In this document: positions 27,558 to 35,654 of the stretch, piece after piece
Numbering within the stretch: the stretch's first letter is position 1
How the letters are laid out: each line of letters opens with the position of its first letter
Origin: Candidatus Sumerlaeia bacterium
GTDB taxonomy: Bacteria; Sumerlaeota; Sumerlaeia; SLMS01; JAHLLQ01
Direction: 5' to 3'
DNA: 43,961 bases
Assembly: GCA_019634695.1 (NCBI GenBank)
Contig: JAHCAW010000035.1
Coordinates: 1 to 43,961, forward strand
Translations under genes and position numbers: made by a program
Notes under the pieces: generated by a model
What the model was told of the DNA's origin: nothing
Database searches by the model: none
What the model saw: only the letters and a program-made list of their open reading frames with translations

Positions 27558-28346
27558 ATGCTCATCCTCGGAATCGACATCGGCGGCAGTGGCATCAAGG
27601 GCGCTCCCGTCGATACCGAGTCGGGGCAACTGACCGCCGAGCGCATCCGCGTCAAGACTCCCGAAGTCTCCGACCCGGCGGCCGTCACGGAGGCCGTTGG
27701 CACCGTCGCCGAACACTTCGAGTGGTCGGGACCGATCGGTGTGGGTTTTCCGGGCGTGGTGCGGCGCGGCGAGATCGGCACGGCCGCGAACCTCGACAAG
27801 TCATGGCGAGGCAACAACGCTGCCGAGGCGTTTGCCCGGCGGACGAGCTGCCCGGTCGCCGTCGTCAACGACGCCGACGCCGCGGGCCTTGCCGAAGCGC
27901 GCTTCGGCGCCGGCAAGGGCGTGCCCGGTGTGGTGATCCTGGTTACCCTCGGAACCGGCATCGGCACCGCCGTCATCTGCGACGGCATCGTCGTGCCCAA
28001 CACCGAACTGGGCCACCTCTACAACAATCAGGGCGTGGACTGGGAGCTGATCGCAGCCGAAGCGGCCCGCACGCGCGAGGATCTCAAGTGGGCCGAATGG
28101 GGCAAACGCGTGAACGCCTACCTGCAGGACCTGTGCATGTTCATGAATCCCGACCTGATCATCCTCGGCGGTGGCGCCAGCCGCAAGTTCGACAAGTTCT
28201 CCGACAAGATCGACTGCGGCGTGCCCGTCCTGCCGGCCGAACTGCGCAACCAGGCCGGCATCATCGGCGCCGCCCTGTACGCCGAAACCCACGCCCCCAT
28301 GCCTCGCCTGCACCAAACCGCCAGCTTCCCCGGCGCCGTGCGGTAA
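27558..28346 (+). CDS. ppgK: Polyphosphate glucokinase
   Basis: PpgK phosphorylates glucose with polyphosphate (and often ATP). The 262-aa ROK-fold protein matches the actinobacterial enzyme closely: [16 protein letters not shown] phosphate loop, GVGFPGVV, the polyphosphate-type signature [26 protein letters not shown] with the catalytic Asp, [11 protein letters not shown], and the glucose-site NTELGHL. It lacks the CxCGxxGC zinc motif of other ROK proteins, as PpgK does. The ATG at 27558 has CAGGGAG upstream. It lies 37 bases after the lipoprotein gene and may share its transcript, but a metabolic role is independent of that system. Confidence 0.94.
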   Translation: MLILGIDIGGSGIKGAPVDTESGQLTAERIRVKTPEVSDPAAVTEAVGTVAEHFEWSGPIGVGFPGVVRRGEIGTAANLDKSWRGNNAAEAFARRTSCPVAVVNDADAAGLAEARFGAGKGVPGVVILVTLGTGIGTAVICDGIVVPNTELGHLYNNQGVDWELIAAEAARTREDLKWAEWGKRVNAYLQDLCMFMNPDLIILGGGASRKFDKFSDKIDCGVPVLPAELRNQAGIIGAALYAETHAPMPRLHQTASFPGAVR

Positions 28347-28374
28347 GCACCGAACCAGCAGCCCCAGAAATCGT

Positions 28375-29310
28375 CTAACGCCCGCTCCGCACGGGGTGGT
28401 GGAACAGCGGAAGTCCCGGCACGTCCACAACCGTTCGGTAGACAGAACTCGACTCGTCCTCGGTGACGAAGAGCGTCCTCAGGTCCGGGCCGCCGAAGTC
28501 CACATTGCTCGGCTTGCTGCCGGGGGTCTTCAGCTTCCGAACGACCGTGCCGTCCGGTGCGACGACCCACACGTGTCCGCCGCCGAAGTGCGCAATGTAG
28601 AGATTTCCCGATTCATCGAAGTTCATCCCGTCCGGGTCGCCGCCCGGCATCTCGACGAAGACCTCGGGCTCGCCGAGGGAGCCGTCCGCCAGGACCTCCA
28701 GCTTCAAGACCCTGTTCCAGGCCGACTCGGCCAGGAACAGATGACGCCCGTCGGCCGAGAATGCCAGACCGTTCGGGAAGCAGAATCCTGCCCGCGCGAC
28801 GCTGACCCGATTCGTGGCCGCGTCGATGCGATAGACAACGCCGTCGGGCTTGTCGCGTGCGTAGGACTTCGGGTCGGTGAAGTAGAGGTTTCCCTGCGGA
28901 TCGAAGATCAGGTCGTTCGGGCGATTGTAGCGCGCCCCGTTGAAGTCTCGCGTCAACGCCTCAATGCGCCCATCCGGCTCGATGCGCAGGATCGCTCCGC
29001 CCGTCTCGGCCCACTCGGCCGCGTAGATCGCTCCGTCGGCGCCGACCGTCAGGCCATTCGTTCGCTGCCACACATCGGGCTGCGACGCGGAAGCAACCAG
29101 CACCGAGAAGCCCGACGCGTCGATCCGGCCGACGAAGTTGCCGCGACAACTCGAGAAGTACAACGTGCCGCGTCCGTCCCAGGCAGGTCCCTCGGGAAAG
29201 GATAGATCGCCGGCAAGGAAGGTCCACTCCGGTTCGACAATCGCGCCGGCATCGGCATGCAGGGGACTCGTCATGAGAAGCACCAGAAGCAGCGACCAGA
29301 TTGGACGCAT
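28375..29310 (-). CDS. Exported SMP-30/gluconolactonase-like beta-propeller
   Basis: The 311-aa protein has a signal peptide (MRPIWSLLLVLLMTSPLHADA) and the six-blade SMP-30 pattern: LSFPEGPAWDGRGTLYFSSC with the metal-ligand Glu, RTNGLTVGADGAIYAAEW, YNRPNDLIFDPQGNLYFTDP with the conserved Asn, and FPNGLAFSADGRHLFLAES with the second Asn/Asp region. These are metal-dependent lactonases acting on gluconolactone and similar sugar lactones, here outside the cytoplasm; substrate is unproven. The ATG at 29310 has GCGAGG upstream. It follows the fructosamine-kinase gene by 88 bases. With ppgK (convergent) and the kinase it makes a sugar-handling neighbourhood. Confidence 0.87.
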   Translation of the reverse strand: MRPIWSLLLVLLMTSPLHADAGAIVEPEWTFLAGDLSFPEGPAWDGRGTLYFSSCRGNFVGRIDASGFSVLVASASQPDVWQRTNGLTVGADGAIYAAEWAETGGAILRIEPDGRIEALTRDFNGARYNRPNDLIFDPQGNLYFTDPKSYARDKPDGVVYRIDAATNRVSVARAGFCFPNGLAFSADGRHLFLAESAWNRVLKLEVLADGSLGEPEVFVEMPGGDPDGMNFDESGNLYIAHFGGGHVWVVAPDGTVVRKLKTPGSKPSNVDFGGPDLRTLFVTEDESSSVYRTVVDVPGLPLFHHPVRSGR

Positions 29311-29398
29311 GGGATGGCCTCGCGGGGCATGGGTGTTGGCTGCATGCGGGAGGTTCCTCGTCCGATGGCTCCCGGCGCAAGCCCCGACACACGCCTGT

Positions 29399-30301
29399 TC
29401 AGCCATCCGCGTATCGCCGAAGGATCGCCAGACACGACGCGTGGTAGCTGCCGCCGAAGAGGTTCAGATGATTCAGGAGGTGATACAGGCGGTAGATGTC
29501 CAGGCGCGCGTCGCTGCCGGGAGCCAGTGGCCAGATCTCCTCGTAGGCGCGATAGAAGTCCCGGGTGAAGCCGCCGAAGAGTTGTGTCATGGCAAGGTCT
29601 GCCTCGCGCCGGCCATAGTAGGCCGCCGGATCGATCAGCACCGGCGCGCCCTGGCAGTCCGCCATGGCGTTGCCGCCCCACAGGTCACCGTGCAGCAGGC
29701 AGGGGGGCTCGGCGGGTTCGGCAAGGAACTCGTCCAGCCGAGCGAGCAGCTTCTCGCCGAGCCGGTCCATCCTGCTGTCGCTCAGGCCCTTGCGGCGCGC
29801 CAGAGCGAGCTGAAATCCGAGACGTCGCTCGCGCCAGAACGCGATCCAGTCGTCCGTCCAACCGTTGGGCTGGGGCGTCGCACCGATGTAGTTGTCGTGC
29901 TCGAATCCGAAACGTGGTGCGTGCGTCTCGCGATGCAGGCGGGCGAAGCCGTGCCCCAGCTCCTGCTGATAGCGCGGGCCCGGAGCGCCGGGCTCGATCC
30001 ACTCCATCACCAGAAACGGGGGAACGTCGGACTCTCCCCCGCCGGTGCCGACGGGGTGCGGCACGCGAATCGTCCCCGCTTCGGCAAGCGCGCGCAGTCC
30101 AGCCGCCTCACACTCGAACAGTCGCGGCAAGGGATCCGGGTTCGACTTCAGGAAGAAGCGTCGGCCATCGTCGAGCGACACGGTCTCGGCGTTGTTGATG
30201 CACCCGCCGCCCGACGCCGTGCGGCCCACCACGCGGCCGCGTCGTCCGGTCTCGCGGGCGATCAGCTCTTCGACCGCGCCATCGAACGCTGCCCGGTTCA
30301 C
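29399..30301 (-). CDS. Fructosamine/ketosamine-3-kinase family protein
   Basis: The 300-aa protein belongs to the fructosamine-3-kinase family, which phosphorylates sugars bound to protein amino groups so that the adduct falls off. The APH-like fold shows SGGGCINNAETVSLDDGRRFFLKSN (ATP lysine), FLVMEWIEPG, the family segment FGFEHDNYIGATPQPN, the catalytic loop LLHGDLWGGNA, and VLIDPAAYYGRREADLAM. All catalytic residues are in place. It starts with GTG at 30301, overlapping the stop of the phosphatase gene by four bases (GTGA). Bacterial members usually prefer ribulosamines or erythrulosamines. The partner phosphatase fits removal of the 5-phosphate first. Confidence 0.93.
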   Translation of the reverse strand: MNRAAFDGAVEELIARETGRRGRVVGRTASGGGCINNAETVSLDDGRRFFLKSNPDPLPRLFECEAAGLRALAEAGTIRVPHPVGTGGGESDVPPFLVMEWIEPGAPGPRYQQELGHGFARLHRETHAPRFGFEHDNYIGATPQPNGWTDDWIAFWRERRLGFQLALARRKGLSDSRMDRLGEKLLARLDEFLAEPAEPPCLLHGDLWGGNAMADCQGAPVLIDPAAYYGRREADLAMTQLFGGFTRDFYRAYEEIWPLAPGSDARLDIYRLYHLLNHLNLFGGSYHASCLAILRRYADG

Positions 30302-30786
30302 GGCTGCTGCTCTTGCAGGCGGGTCAGCAAGCCCTCGCAGGACTGCTCGATCAAGTCCAGCACCTCCTCGAAGCCCTTCGGCCCGCCGTAGTACGGATCC
30401 GGCACGTCGAGCGTCCGCGGCGCCGGATGATTTTCCAGCATCAAGCAGGTCTTGTGGCGATAGCGACCGCCGGGATCGAGCGCCCGGATGCCTTGCAGAT
30501 TGCTGCGGTCCATGGCGACGATCATGTCGAAGCGCTCGAAGTCCTCGGCGGCGAACTGCCGCGCGCTGCCCGTCAGATCATACCCCCGCGCCGCGGCGGC
30601 CCGACGCATGCGGCTGTCGGGGGGCTCGCCGGTATGATGACCGATCGTGCCCGCCGAATCGATCTCGAACCGGTCGGCAAGGCCGCGTTGCGCGACGAAC
30701 GCGCGGAACAGCCCCTCCCCCGCCGGCGACCGGCAGATGTTGCCCATACAGACAAATAGCACGTGCTTCTTCTTGTTCTGTGCCAT
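30298..30786 (-). CDS. Low-molecular-weight phosphatase (LMW-PTP family)
   Basis: The 162-aa protein has the LMW-PTP active site near the N-terminus (VLFVCMGNICRSP: C13-x5-R), DRFEIDSAGT, and the general-acid loop VPDPYYGG. Family members dephosphorylate phosphotyrosine, but homologues encoded beside fructosamine kinases act on protein-bound ribulosamine 5-phosphates. Its stop overlaps the kinase start by four bases, which favours the deglycation role over tyrosine signalling. The ATG at 30786 precedes MAQNKKKHVLFVC; the ATG at 30963 would add 59 unrelated residues. The gene begins 35 bases after the 357-aa gene on the same strand. Confidence 0.92.
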   Translation of the reverse strand: MAQNKKKHVLFVCMGNICRSPAGEGLFRAFVAQRGLADRFEIDSAGTIGHHTGEPPDSRMRRAAAARGYDLTGSARQFAAEDFERFDMIVAMDRSNLQGIRALDPGGRYRHKTCLMLENHPAPRTLDVPDPYYGGPKGFEEVLDLIEQSCEGLLTRLQEQQP

Positions 30787-30821
30787 CGTGTTCACCGCCC
30801 CGCGATGGAGTCTTGCGAAAG

Positions 30822-31895
30822 TCAAGACGCAGGGACGGTCGGCGGCAAGGCGGAACGCTCTGGGCTGGTGAGGCCCAGACGCTTGCGCAGACCAAGCCAC
30901 TTGCGCTGGAGGTGGCGCTCGGCAAAGAAGAGGTTCCGTCGGAGCGCGCCGACTCGTTGCCACCGCATGTGCGTCTCGGGAGCGACACGCGTCAGAATCT
31001 CAAGCCAACCCGCCCGAAGCTGCTCCGGCGCGAGTTCGGCAGTGGCACGCGCGCGGCCGTGGGCAATCATCGCCGCGCGCAAGGCGGCATCGGTGCGCAG
31101 CCGATCCAACGCTGTCAGGATAGTCGGCACGGAGTCCGCCTCGAGGTAGTCGAGCGGCGAGCGACGCTCCGCGCGGTAGGCCGACTCCGCTCCGAGCACG
31201 GCCGGTACCCCGGCCAGCCAGGCGTTGTAGAGCTTCGTTGCCGGCTTGTGGTCGTGCAGATGGGCGGTGCCCATGCTCCGGATCGCGACGACAGCATCCA
31301 CGTCCGAGTAGTCGTGCCACGTCGTGGGACCCATGCAGACCCACTCGATGCCCCGGCTCGCAAGGGTAGCGGCCCATTGGGCGGACCGCAGCTCGGCGGC
31401 GAGATTCGCGGGCTTGCCGAAGTAGCCGACGCGCTCGAAGCGTGCTTCCCGGGTCGGATCGCGAGGGATCAGATCCGCTTGCGGCGGATGCCGAAGGAAA
31501 CGCTCGAGAGGCAAACCGGTCATGCGGGAGACTCCGGTCTCGCCTACCTGCGCGGCGTTCTGGTAGACGAGAACCTGCGCATAGGGCCGGCGCGGCGAGT
31601 CGGCCACCGTGCAGACGAAAGTCAATTCGGTCGGCGGCTTCCACGTGATGGGAATGCTGCACGCGCTGGCCACCAGGATGCCCTCCTTCGGCAGGTCGGT
31701 AGAGAGACGGCAGTCAAGCCCGGCCTGACTTGCCAACAGGTACGGATACAGTGTCCAAGCGGTTACGACGCGATCGGCCAGCGGCGCGAGCACGCGCTCG
31801 GGATCCAGACCGTCCCGGCTGCCGCGCTCGATCAGCGGCGCGGCAATGGCCAGGTCTTCAGGGCCGACGACAAACGTGATGCGGGTGCTCGACAT
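30822..31895 (-). CDS. Glycosyltransferase-like protein (tentative)
   Basis: The 357-aa soluble protein has an N-terminal half with Rossmann-like strands (RITFVVGPEDLAIAAPLIERGS, ADRVVTAWTLYPYLLASQAG). A C-terminal half resembles nucleotide-sugar-binding domains of GT-B enzymes: FERVGYFGKPANLA, DVDAVVAIRSMG, then KPATKLYNAWLAGVPAVLGAESAYRAERRS, where KPATK...AWLAGVPA is the usual position of the sugar-nucleotide contact, and a terminal helix row (ILTALDRLRTD). I cannot assign a family. The ATG at 31895 has GGGAG five bases upstream; the longer frame to 32000 is not supported. It precedes the phosphatase-fructosamine kinase pair and may be in the same operon. Confidence 0.7.
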   Translation of the reverse strand: MSSTRITFVVGPEDLAIAAPLIERGSRDGLDPERVLAPLADRVVTAWTLYPYLLASQAGLDCRLSTDLPKEGILVASACSIPITWKPPTELTFVCTVADSPRRPYAQVLVYQNAAQVGETGVSRMTGLPLERFLRHPPQADLIPRDPTREARFERVGYFGKPANLAAELRSAQWAATLASRGIEWVCMGPTTWHDYSDVDAVVAIRSMGTAHLHDHKPATKLYNAWLAGVPAVLGAESAYRAERRSPLDYLEADSVPTILTALDRLRTDAALRAAMIAHGRARATAELAPEQLRAGWLEILTRVAPETHMRWQRVGALRRNLFFAERHLQRKWLGLRKRLGLTSPERSALPPTVPAS

Positions 31896-32051
31896 GACGA
31901 CTCCCGCGAGTGGCCACCGCCGGCGGGCATCTCCAAACTCGATGCGCGTGCTCGAGGGCGTCAATCGCTCAACGGCCCGCCGCAAGGGGTTGACCCGCAC
32001 TTCGACGCCCGCCTAGAAGCACCGTCATTCCTGAGGATTGGACCTTCGCGC

Positions 32052-32867
32052 ATGACTCTTCCGGAACTGAACGCCATCGTCATCCGCCGCGTCGATCTCT
32101 CCTCGACGCTCTTCTACCTGCGCGTGGCGCCGGTGGGATGGGAGATGCCCGAGTTCCGACCCGGCCAGTTCGCCGTGCTCGGCCTGCCGCCCGATGCGCC
32201 GCGCAGCCTGACGTCGGCCCCGGAGGAGACCGCTCCCCCGCCCAACAAGCTGATTCGCCGCGCCTATTCGATCGCTTCGTCCTCGCAGGCCCGCCACTTC
32301 CTCGAGTTCTTCATCGTCCTCGTTCCCGACGGTGCCCTGACGCCAAGACTTCATGCCCTGCGCACGGGCGACCCTCTGTGGCTCGGCCCGAAGATCACCG
32401 GCATGTTCACGCTCGAGGACCTTCCCGAGGACGTCAACGTCGTCCTCGTCGCCACCGGCACCGGTCTGGCCCCCTACATGAGCATGCTGCGCTCCCACGT
32501 CTCGCATCACCTGTGGAAGCGCGTCGCCATCCTCCACGGCGCCCGCCAGAGCGAGGAGCTTGGCTACAGCGACGAGCTCTTCCTCCTCGCCCGCCATCGT
32601 CAGGACTTCACCTACCTGCCCACGATCAGCCGCCCGCAGAACGAGCACATCCCCTGGCAGGGGCACGTCGGCTACGTCCAAAGCCTCTGGACCGAGAAGG
32701 CCCTGCACCAGGCATGGGGCTTCGACCCCACCCCCGACGACACGCACTTCTATCTCTGCGGCAACCCGACCATGGTCGAGCAGATGCTCGCCACGCTCAC
32801 CGCCGACGGCTTCAAGGAACACAGCCGGCAGAAGCCCGGGCAGATCCACGTGGAGAAATATTGGTAA
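32052..32867 (+). CDS. fpr: Ferredoxin-NADP(+) reductase
   Basis: The 271-aa flavoprotein moves electrons between NADPH and ferredoxin or flavodoxin. It has the FAD-binding FRPGQFAVLGL and RRAYSIASS motifs, a GxxTxxLxxL-like LWLGPKITGMF stretch, the NADP-domain start VLVATGTGLAPYMSML, the HGARQSEELGYSDEL segment, FYLCGNPTMVEQM, and the C-terminal aromatic EKYW end typical of bacterial Fpr. The ATG at 32052 fits the family; frames upstream are unrelated. It is convergent with nfnB, and the gap between them is filled by an AT-rich inverted repeat. Confidence 0.92.
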   Translation: MTLPELNAIVIRRVDLSSTLFYLRVAPVGWEMPEFRPGQFAVLGLPPDAPRSLTSAPEETAPPPNKLIRRAYSIASSSQARHFLEFFIVLVPDGALTPRLHALRTGDPLWLGPKITGMFTLEDLPEDVNVVLVATGTGLAPYMSMLRSHVSHHLWKRVAILHGARQSEELGYSDELFLLARHRQDFTYLPTISRPQNEHIPWQGHVGYVQSLWTEKALHQAWGFDPTPDDTHFYLCGNPTMVEQMLATLTADGFKEHSRQKPGQIHVEKYW

Positions 32868-33015
32868 GAGTTATTGGTTTTTAGTGGCTAGTTGTTAGTA
32901 AAGTGAATACATGGAAATTCAGGGATGAGGTGTGGAGATCGCAAAGAGTTGATCGCGCATTATCCCGCCAAATCGCTTGGACACTAAAAACTAAAAACTA
33001 AACACCAATAACTCT
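32867..33015. repeat. AT-rich inverted repeat filling the fpr-nfnB gap
   Basis: Arms 32867-32899 and 32983-33015 are inverted repeats: the outer 12 bases (AGAGTTATTGGT / ACCAATAACTCT) are perfect, and about 28 of 33 positions match overall. The inner arms consist of TTTAGT/TTAGTT-type words unlike the GC-rich surroundings. The element starts at the fpr stop and ends 3 bases before the nfnB stop codon. It could terminate both convergent transcripts or be a copy of a small palindromic repeat family. Confidence 0.75.
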
Positions 33016-33018
33016 CCC

Positions 33019-34461
33019 TCACCACTTCCCCGACTCCAGATACTCGTTGATGCTGGCGGCGGCGCGGCGGCCGTCGCCCATGGCGAGGATGACCGTCGCG
33101 GCGCCGCGGACGATGTCGCCACCGGCGAAGACGCCGCGCTTCGACGACTTCATCGACTCCTGGTCCACGACAATCTGTCCCTTGCGGCTGACGTCGAGAT
33201 CGGGTGTTGTGCGCGGGATCAGCGGATTCGGCGCGTTGCCGATCGCGATGATCACCGTGCCCAGCGCCAGATCGAACTCGCTGTCGGGAACAGGACTCGG
33301 ACGGCGACGCCCCGAGGCATCCGGCTCGCCCAATTCCATCCGTTGGCAGCGCAGCGCCTGCACCCAACCGGTCCGCGCGTCCGACAGAATCTCGACCGGA
33401 TTCGTGAGCAGGTGGAACTCGACCCCTTCCTCCTGGGCGTGGTGGACCTCCTCGGCGCGAGCCGGCAGTTCGTCCAATCCGCGCCGATACACAATCAGCG
33501 AGCGCTCGGCACCAAGCCGGAGCGCCGTCCGCGCCGCGTCCATCGCCACGTTGCCGCCACCGATGGTCGCCACGACGTTCAGGCGCTGCACCGGCGTGTC
33601 GTACTCCGGAAATCGCCACGCGCCCATCAGGTTCGTCCGCGTCAGGAACTCGTTGGCAGAATAGACACCCAGCGCATTCTCGCCCGGGATGCCCAGAAAC
33701 CAGGGCAGTCCGGCGCCGGTGGCCACGAAGACCGCGTCGTAGCCTTCCTCGACAAGCAACTCGTCGATCGTGTCGGTCATTCCGATGACTTCATTGCAGC
33801 GAATCTCGACGCCCATGCGTTCGAGCAGCGTCAGCTCCGCGTCGATGATGGCCTTCGGCAGGCGGAATTCAGGAATACCGTAACGGAGCACCCCGCCCGG
33901 TTTCTGGAGCGCCTCGTACACGACGACGCGATGACCGGCGCGCGCGACGTCCGCCGCGCATGTCAGCCCCGCCGGTCCCGACCCGATGATCGCGACCTTT
34001 CTGCCCGTGGGCGCCGCGCATTCGGGCACCTCGACCGCGCCGCTTTCCCGCTCCCAGTCGCCGATGAACCGTTCGAGCCGGCCGATCGCGATCGGCTCGC
34101 CCCTCTTGCCGATCACACACAGCGCCTCGCACTGCGTCTCCTGCGGGCAGACGCGCCCGCAAATCGCCGGCAACAGGTTCGTCTCCTTCATCGTGCGCGC
34201 GGCGCCGGCGAAGTTCCCCTCGGCGATCTGGCGCAGGAAGGTCGGGATGTCGTTGCCAACCGGGCAGCCTTCCATGCAGTGCGGCTTGCCGCAGGCCAGG
34301 CAGCGCTCGGCCTCGACCATCGCCTGCTCGGGACCGTATCCGAAGGGAACCTCGAGAAAGTTGCGGGCGCGCTCGAGCGGCGGCTGTTCGCGCATCGGCG
34401 GGCGCGGCGTGCCGATCTTCTCCTTGGCCGTGCGCTTTGGGGGCGGCGTCGGTTGCGTCAT
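33019..34461 (-). CDS. nfnB: NADPH-dependent reduced ferredoxin:NAD+ oxidoreductase, large subunit
   Basis: The 480-aa protein is the GltD-like large subunit. The N-terminus carries cysteine clusters for two [4Fe-4S] centres (CLACGKPHCMEGCPVGNDIP and CGRVCPQETQCEALC), then a FAD site VAIIGSGPAGLTCAA, an NADP-type fold VATIGGGNVAMDAARTALR, and the C-terminal GVFAGGDIVRGAATVI. Alone it could be glutamate synthase small subunit, but no gltB is present. It lies 5 bases after the FAD/[2Fe-2S] subunit gene, the NfnAB (SudAB) arrangement. That complex couples NADPH oxidation to ferredoxin and NAD+ reduction by flavin bifurcation, or the reverse. The ATG at 34461 is chosen by spacing and homology. 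Confidence 0.9.
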   Translation of the reverse strand: MTQPTPPPKRTAKEKIGTPRPPMREQPPLERARNFLEVPFGYGPEQAMVEAERCLACGKPHCMEGCPVGNDIPTFLRQIAEGNFAGAARTMKETNLLPAICGRVCPQETQCEALCVIGKRGEPIAIGRLERFIGDWERESGAVEVPECAAPTGRKVAIIGSGPAGLTCAADVARAGHRVVVYEALQKPGGVLRYGIPEFRLPKAIIDAELTLLERMGVEIRCNEVIGMTDTIDELLVEEGYDAVFVATGAGLPWFLGIPGENALGVYSANEFLTRTNLMGAWRFPEYDTPVQRLNVVATIGGGNVAMDAARTALRLGAERSLIVYRRGLDELPARAEEVHHAQEEGVEFHLLTNPVEILSDARTGWVQALRCQRMELGEPDASGRRRPSPVPDSEFDLALGTVIIAIGNAPNPLIPRTTPDLDVSRKGQIVVDQESMKSSKRGVFAGGDIVRGAATVILAMGDGRRAAASINEYLESGKW

Positions 34462-34466
34462 GGCGG

Positions 34467-35318
34467 TCAGACTCCTTCGAGCTGACAGGTGTGGTCCTTG
34501 GCGGCGAATCGTTCCATCGCCTGCCTTTCCTGCTCGCGATACATCGCCTGCCGACGCATCAGAAGATCGAAATCCACCAGATGGCCGTCGAATTCCGGAC
34601 CGTCCACACAGGCGAACTTGGCCTCGTTGCCCACCTGTACGCGACACCCGCCACACATCCCCGTCCCATCCACCATGATCGGATTCAGGCTGACGATCGT
34701 TGGAATCGCCTGAGGCCGCGTCACCTCGCAAACGAACTTCATCATGATCGCCGGTCCGATCGCCACCACCTGATGGATGGCCTGACCCGACGCCATCATC
34801 TCCCCCAGCGCTTCCGTCACGAAACCCTTCCTGCCACGTGAACCATCGTCGGTGCACAGCGTCAGGTCAACGCCAAGCGCCCGCACTTCCTTCTCGAGGA
34901 TCAGGTACTCGACCGAGCGCGCCCCAAGGATGACGCTCACCTTGTTGCCGGCCTGCTGCATCGCCTCCAGGATCGGATAGAGCGGCGCGATGCCGATGCC
35001 ACCCGCGACCCCGACGACATGCCCGAGACGCACGATGTGGGTCGGCTGACCCAGCGGCCCCACGACGTCGGTCAGTTCATCGCCTGCCTCCAGCAGGGCC
35101 ATCTCGGCCGTCGTCTTACCCGCCTCCTGCACGATCAGCGTGATCGAGCCCTCATCGGGGTCGGCATCGCTGATCGTCAGGGGGATGCGCTCGCCATGCG
35201 GATGGGGACTCACCAGCACAAACTGGCCCGCCCGGCGCTTGCGGGCGATCTTGGGTGCGGCAACCACGTAGCGGCGAATGCGGGGCGCGAGAAGCTCGGT
35301 GCGCAGGATTCGGGGCAT
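34467..35318 (-). CDS. nfnA: NADPH-dependent reduced ferredoxin:NAD+ oxidoreductase, small FAD/[2Fe-2S] subunit
   Basis: The 283-aa ferredoxin-reductase-like subunit resembles dihydroorotate dehydrogenase electron-transfer subunit and sulfide dehydrogenase SudB. It has AGQFVLVSPHPHGERIPLTIS for FAD, the NAD(H)-site VVGVAGGIGIAPLYPI, LGARSVEYLILE, and the C-terminal [2Fe-2S] motif VDGTGMCGGCRV...FACVDGPEFDG. It ends with MERFAAKDHTCQLEGV. No pyrimidine genes are near; the close linkage to nfnB (5 bases) argues for Nfn. It diverges from pntA over 336 bases. No clear ribosome binding site is seen before the ATG at 35318. Confidence 0.9.
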   Translation of the reverse strand: MPRILRTELLAPRIRRYVVAAPKIARKRRAGQFVLVSPHPHGERIPLTISDADPDEGSITLIVQEAGKTTAEMALLEAGDELTDVVGPLGQPTHIVRLGHVVGVAGGIGIAPLYPILEAMQQAGNKVSVILGARSVEYLILEKEVRALGVDLTLCTDDGSRGRKGFVTEALGEMMASGQAIHQVVAIGPAIMMKFVCEVTRPQAIPTIVSLNPIMVDGTGMCGGCRVQVGNEAKFACVDGPEFDGHLVDFDLLMRRQAMYREQERQAMERFAAKDHTCQLEGV

Positions 35319-35654
35319 AGGAGCAGAGTTCCAACGTCGGCAAGAGGAATGCGAACAAATGCTATCCGCATTAGACGCATGTCCCGGCGCGCAGCGTCAA
35401 GGCGGATGGAGTGGCGCGCTCCGAATTGCAAGGCCGGCTTGAGATTCGGCGATAAGCGACCAAACCGCAAGCCTTCGCGACCGTCGCCGGTGCTCGTCGG
35501 TGTGAGTGGGGCCATGTGCGCGGAAGCGGATTCGCTTGCCCTTGGCGCGCCTGACTCTCCATCCATGACCTCGGATGGGGAACCCGGCACAGCGGGCCCG
35601 CCGAGGCATTCGGGCGGCCCCGATTCTTTGCCGACGAGACCAAGGCAACCGACG
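35319..35654. promoter_or_regulatory. Divergent control region between nfnAB and pntAB
   Basis: These 336 bases separate two transhydrogenase operons that read outward, so both promoters should lie here. I see no confident -35/-10 pair and no gene with its own ribosome binding site. A somewhat AT-richer stretch around 35349-35380 is the best candidate for the nfnA promoter. There is no obvious operator palindrome by eye. Confidence 0.45.

Noticed and set aside
25763..28003. 746-codon open frame on the minus strand
   Set aside because: It runs antisense through the lipoprotein and ppgK genes, with biased composition and no recognisable domain.
30045..32051. In-frame upstream extension of fpr
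   Set aside because: The extension is Arg/Pro/Ser-rich sequence antisense to three genes; the Fpr fold starts at 32052.
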